Assembly: GCA_003151215.1 (NCBI GenBank)
Contig: PLXB01000459.1
Span: forward strand, 3,617-10,280
Origin: Ignavibacteriota bacterium
GTDB taxonomy: Bacteria > Bacteroidota > Kapaibacteriia > Palsa-1295
Length of the DNA: 6,664 nt
Direction: 5' to 3'
Positions within the stretch are counted from its first letter, which is position 1. Every line of letters starts with the position of its first letter. This document shows positions 5,383 through 6,664 of the stretch, one piece after another. The notes beneath the pieces are model-generated. The model was given only the letters and a program-made list of their open reading frames with translations. It made no database searches and was not told where the DNA came from. Made by a program: the position numbers and the translations under genes.

Positions 5383-6243
5383 ATGAAAAATGTATGTTTG
5401 ATTCTCTTGCTTATATATAGCACTTCCGCTTTGGGGCAGAATACTCCGCCAAAAGATAGTACATTTGAAACTCACCCCGTTCCGTCTCATATTTACCATG
5501 TCAATCCGTGGGTGACAGGCTCGATCATTGTCGCAGGCGGAGCGGCAGATCTGCTGGCGCTTAATGTTGTCCGATATAAGCCGGCAATTACCGATGCGGA
5601 ATTCGACGGCCTGAATACGAATTCCATCAATCCATTCGATAGATGGGCTTTGCGGCTGAGCACGACAAATTATACAAAATGGGAAAATATTGCGACCATC
5701 TATAATGCAGCTGGGGTTTTTCTCCCGCTTACACTTTTTTTCGATGAGAAGATCAACAAGGATTGGTTTAGGATCCTGGCAATGTATGTGGAAGTAGAAT
5801 CGATATCCCTTACCACATATATTGCTACTCCTTTAGGACCGTTATTCCAGGAAAAATTACGGCATATCGTTTACTATGATAATCTCAGCCGCGCAGAACG
5901 AAGCAACGGGAATAACAGAAATTCATTTTATAGCGGGCATGTGGCATCGGTATCGGCAGCAACGTTTTTTATGGTAAAAGTCTATTCCGATTATCATCCG
6001 GAAATAGGAGGAGATAAATTCTGGCTCTACGCTGCAGCGCTCGTTCCGCCATTAGGCCTGGGCTATATCAGAATGCTCGGTCTGAATCATTTTCCTTCCG
6101 ATATCCTTACCGGCCTGGGAATAGGTGCACTCTATGGAGTCCTGATTCCGGAGCTGCACCGGATCAGCGATAAGGATGTATCGTTCGGAGTGTATACCTC
6201 TCCGGAAGCAACGGGATTGAGTATGAAAATCGCTTTGAAATAA
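5383..6243 (+). CDS. Exported PAP2-family membrane phosphatase
   Basis: A 286-residue protein of the type 2 phosphatidic acid phosphatase superfamily. An N-terminal signal sequence (1-19, ending SALG|Q) and several hydrophobic segments (about 44-62, 103-120, 130-150, 187-200, 212-228, 238-255) place it in the envelope. Motif 2 is SFYSGH (181-186), a variant of PSGH carrying H186. Motif 3 is R230-x5-H236-x3-D240 in YIRMLGLNHFPSD. These residues form and break the phospho-histidine intermediate. Motif 1 (Kx6RP) is degenerate: R160 is kept, but the usual P is H161 and the position of the K is P153. The RHIVYYDN wording aligns by eye with the RPYVYN region of FCB-group PAP2 proteins. The likely substrate is a lipid phosphate or pyrophosphate, such as phosphatidate or undecaprenyl pyrophosphate; the sequence does not decide. 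The ATG at 5383 opens the signal peptide; the same frame is open upstream only to a stop at 5290 and offers no better start. No Shine-Dalgarno sequence is visible. Confidence 0.92.
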   Translation: MKNVCLILLLIYSTSALGQNTPPKDSTFETHPVPSHIYHVNPWVTGSIIVAGGAADLLALNVVRYKPAITDAEFDGLNTNSINPFDRWALRLSTTNYTKWENIATIYNAAGVFLPLTLFFDEKINKDWFRILAMYVEVESISLTTYIATPLGPLFQEKLRHIVYYDNLSRAERSNGNNRNSFYSGHVASVSAATFFMVKVYSDYHPEIGGDKFWLYAAALVPPLGLGYIRMLGLNHFPSDILTGLGIGALYGVLIPELHRISDKDVSFGVYTSPEATGLSMKIALK

Positions 6244-6268
6244 AAAGAGGGCATGCGCGGCATGCCCT
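6243..6268 (-). terminator. Terminator of the convergent - strand gene
   Basis: AGGGCATGC (6248-6256) and GCATGCCCT (6260-6268) form a perfect 9-bp stem with a GCG loop. On the - strand it is followed by CTTTTT, nine bases after the stop of the gene ending at 6278. On the + strand no T run follows, so it would end the PAP2 transcript less efficiently. Its T run overlaps the last bases of the PAP2 gene. Confidence 0.75.
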
Positions 6269-6277
6269 TACGAAATG

Positions 6278-6664
6278 TTATTTCGGTCTTCCTCCTCCGC
6301 CTTGTGACGGCGGATTGCTTCTGGGAGCAGATTGCTGACGGGGAGCCGATTGCCTCGGAGCCATTTGCTGGCGCGGAGGCGGCGCGCTTTGCCTCGGCTG
6401 AAAGTTTTGCGGCGGCGCAGTGCGCCCCGAGCTTTGACGGGCTTGCTGATGGAGATCGCGAATATCCTGCGGCGTTGTCACCGATCTGGGAGCTGCCTGT
6501 GTTTGAGGTGTTCTTGCAGGTTGTGTCTGCGTTGGCGTCGTATGCTGCGCCGGCTGAGGTTGCGGCGTCGATACGTGCGCTGCAGGCTGAGCCTGCGATC
6601 CGGAAACACGCTGTGGCTGCGGACGGTAAACGCTCCAGGTATTACCGCTTACTGCCTCGCCGGG
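6278..6664 (-). CDS. Protein with Pro/Gln/Arg-rich C-terminal tail, 5' end outside the window
   Basis: The - strand frame is open from the right edge to a TAA at 6278-6280, giving the last 128 residues. The GTG at 6479-6481 is an internal valine, not a start. The visible part begins PGEAVSGNTWSVYRPQPQR and then becomes low complexity: Q/P/T/A-rich with no hydrophobic segment. A short more ordinary stretch, TTPQDIRDLHQQARQ, precedes repeats of the type PRQSAP / APRQQ and a C-terminal GGGGRPK. It should be disordered and positively charged. From memory, the GNTWSVYRP wording followed by a Pro-rich tail recalls C-termini of FecR-like/DUF6600 envelope proteins, but this is only a resemblance. The domain that would tell its function is outside the window. 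It converges on the PAP2 gene with a terminator between them. Confidence 0.8.
   Translation of the reverse strand, partial: PGEAVSGNTWSVYRPQPQRVSGSQAQPAAHVSTPQPQPAQHTTPTQTQPARTPQTQAAPRSVTTPQDIRDLHQQARQSSGRTAPPQNFQPRQSAPPPRQQMAPRQSAPRQQSAPRSNPPSQGGGGRPK

Noticed and set aside
6278..6481. Complete 67-residue gene starting at a GTG near 6481
   Set aside because: The frame stays open to the window edge with the same Pro/Gln-rich composition, so the GTG is an internal valine and the gene is partial.

Overview
The window looks like a piece of chromosome from a Gram-negative bacterium of the FCB group (Bacteroidota / Chlorobi / Ignavibacteria / Kapabacteria-like). The reasons are two outer-membrane-type lipoproteins, an ECF sigma factor paired with a zinc-less anti-sigma protein whose C-terminal part looks like outer-membrane beta strands, mostly weak or absent Shine-Dalgarno sequences, moderate base composition, and intergenic DNA full of short hairpin repeats. 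The exact phylum is inferred, not shown.

Layout. (1) 1-207: the 3' end of an acyl-CoA synthetase on the + strand, closed by a strong hairpin terminator at 234-269 that probably also serves the convergent operon. (2) 312-3019: a three-gene operon on the - strand, transcribed right to left: an ECF sigma factor (2462-3019), a membrane anti-sigma factor with a C-terminal beta-strand domain (1077-2432), and a small lipoprotein (312-1055). The gaps are only 29 and 21 nt, so the three are very likely co-transcribed. (3) 3020-3985: about 1 kb with no credible gene. It holds a possible sigma-operon promoter, a nested inverted-repeat element (3097-3262), CAGACTTT-based direct repeats (3378-3470), an AT-rich palindrome, a run of hairpins at 3666-3771, and a hairpin leader before the next gene. 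(4) 3986-5092: a + strand lipoprotein with two CxxC motifs behind the lipidated cysteine and seven degenerate repeats, best read as a seven-bladed beta-propeller. (5) 5383-6243: a + strand exported PAP2-family membrane phosphatase. (6) 6278-6664: the C-terminal part of a - strand protein with a Pro/Gln/Arg-rich tail, convergent with the phosphatase; a hairpin terminator lies between them.

How the genes fit together. The sigma/anti-sigma/lipoprotein cluster is best read as a self-contained envelope-signalling unit: the anti-sigma factor would hold the sigma factor at the inner membrane, and its periplasmic linker and beta-strand domain, perhaps with the lipoprotein, would sense a state of the cell envelope. 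The propeller lipoprotein and the PAP2 protein are also envelope proteins but have no visible regulatory link to that cluster. I see no CRISPR array, tRNA, rRNA, complete insertion sequence or phage gene. The least ordinary parts are the anti-sigma/beta-strand fusion, the repeat arm overlapping the sigma-factor start, and the dense repeat-bearing intergenic region.
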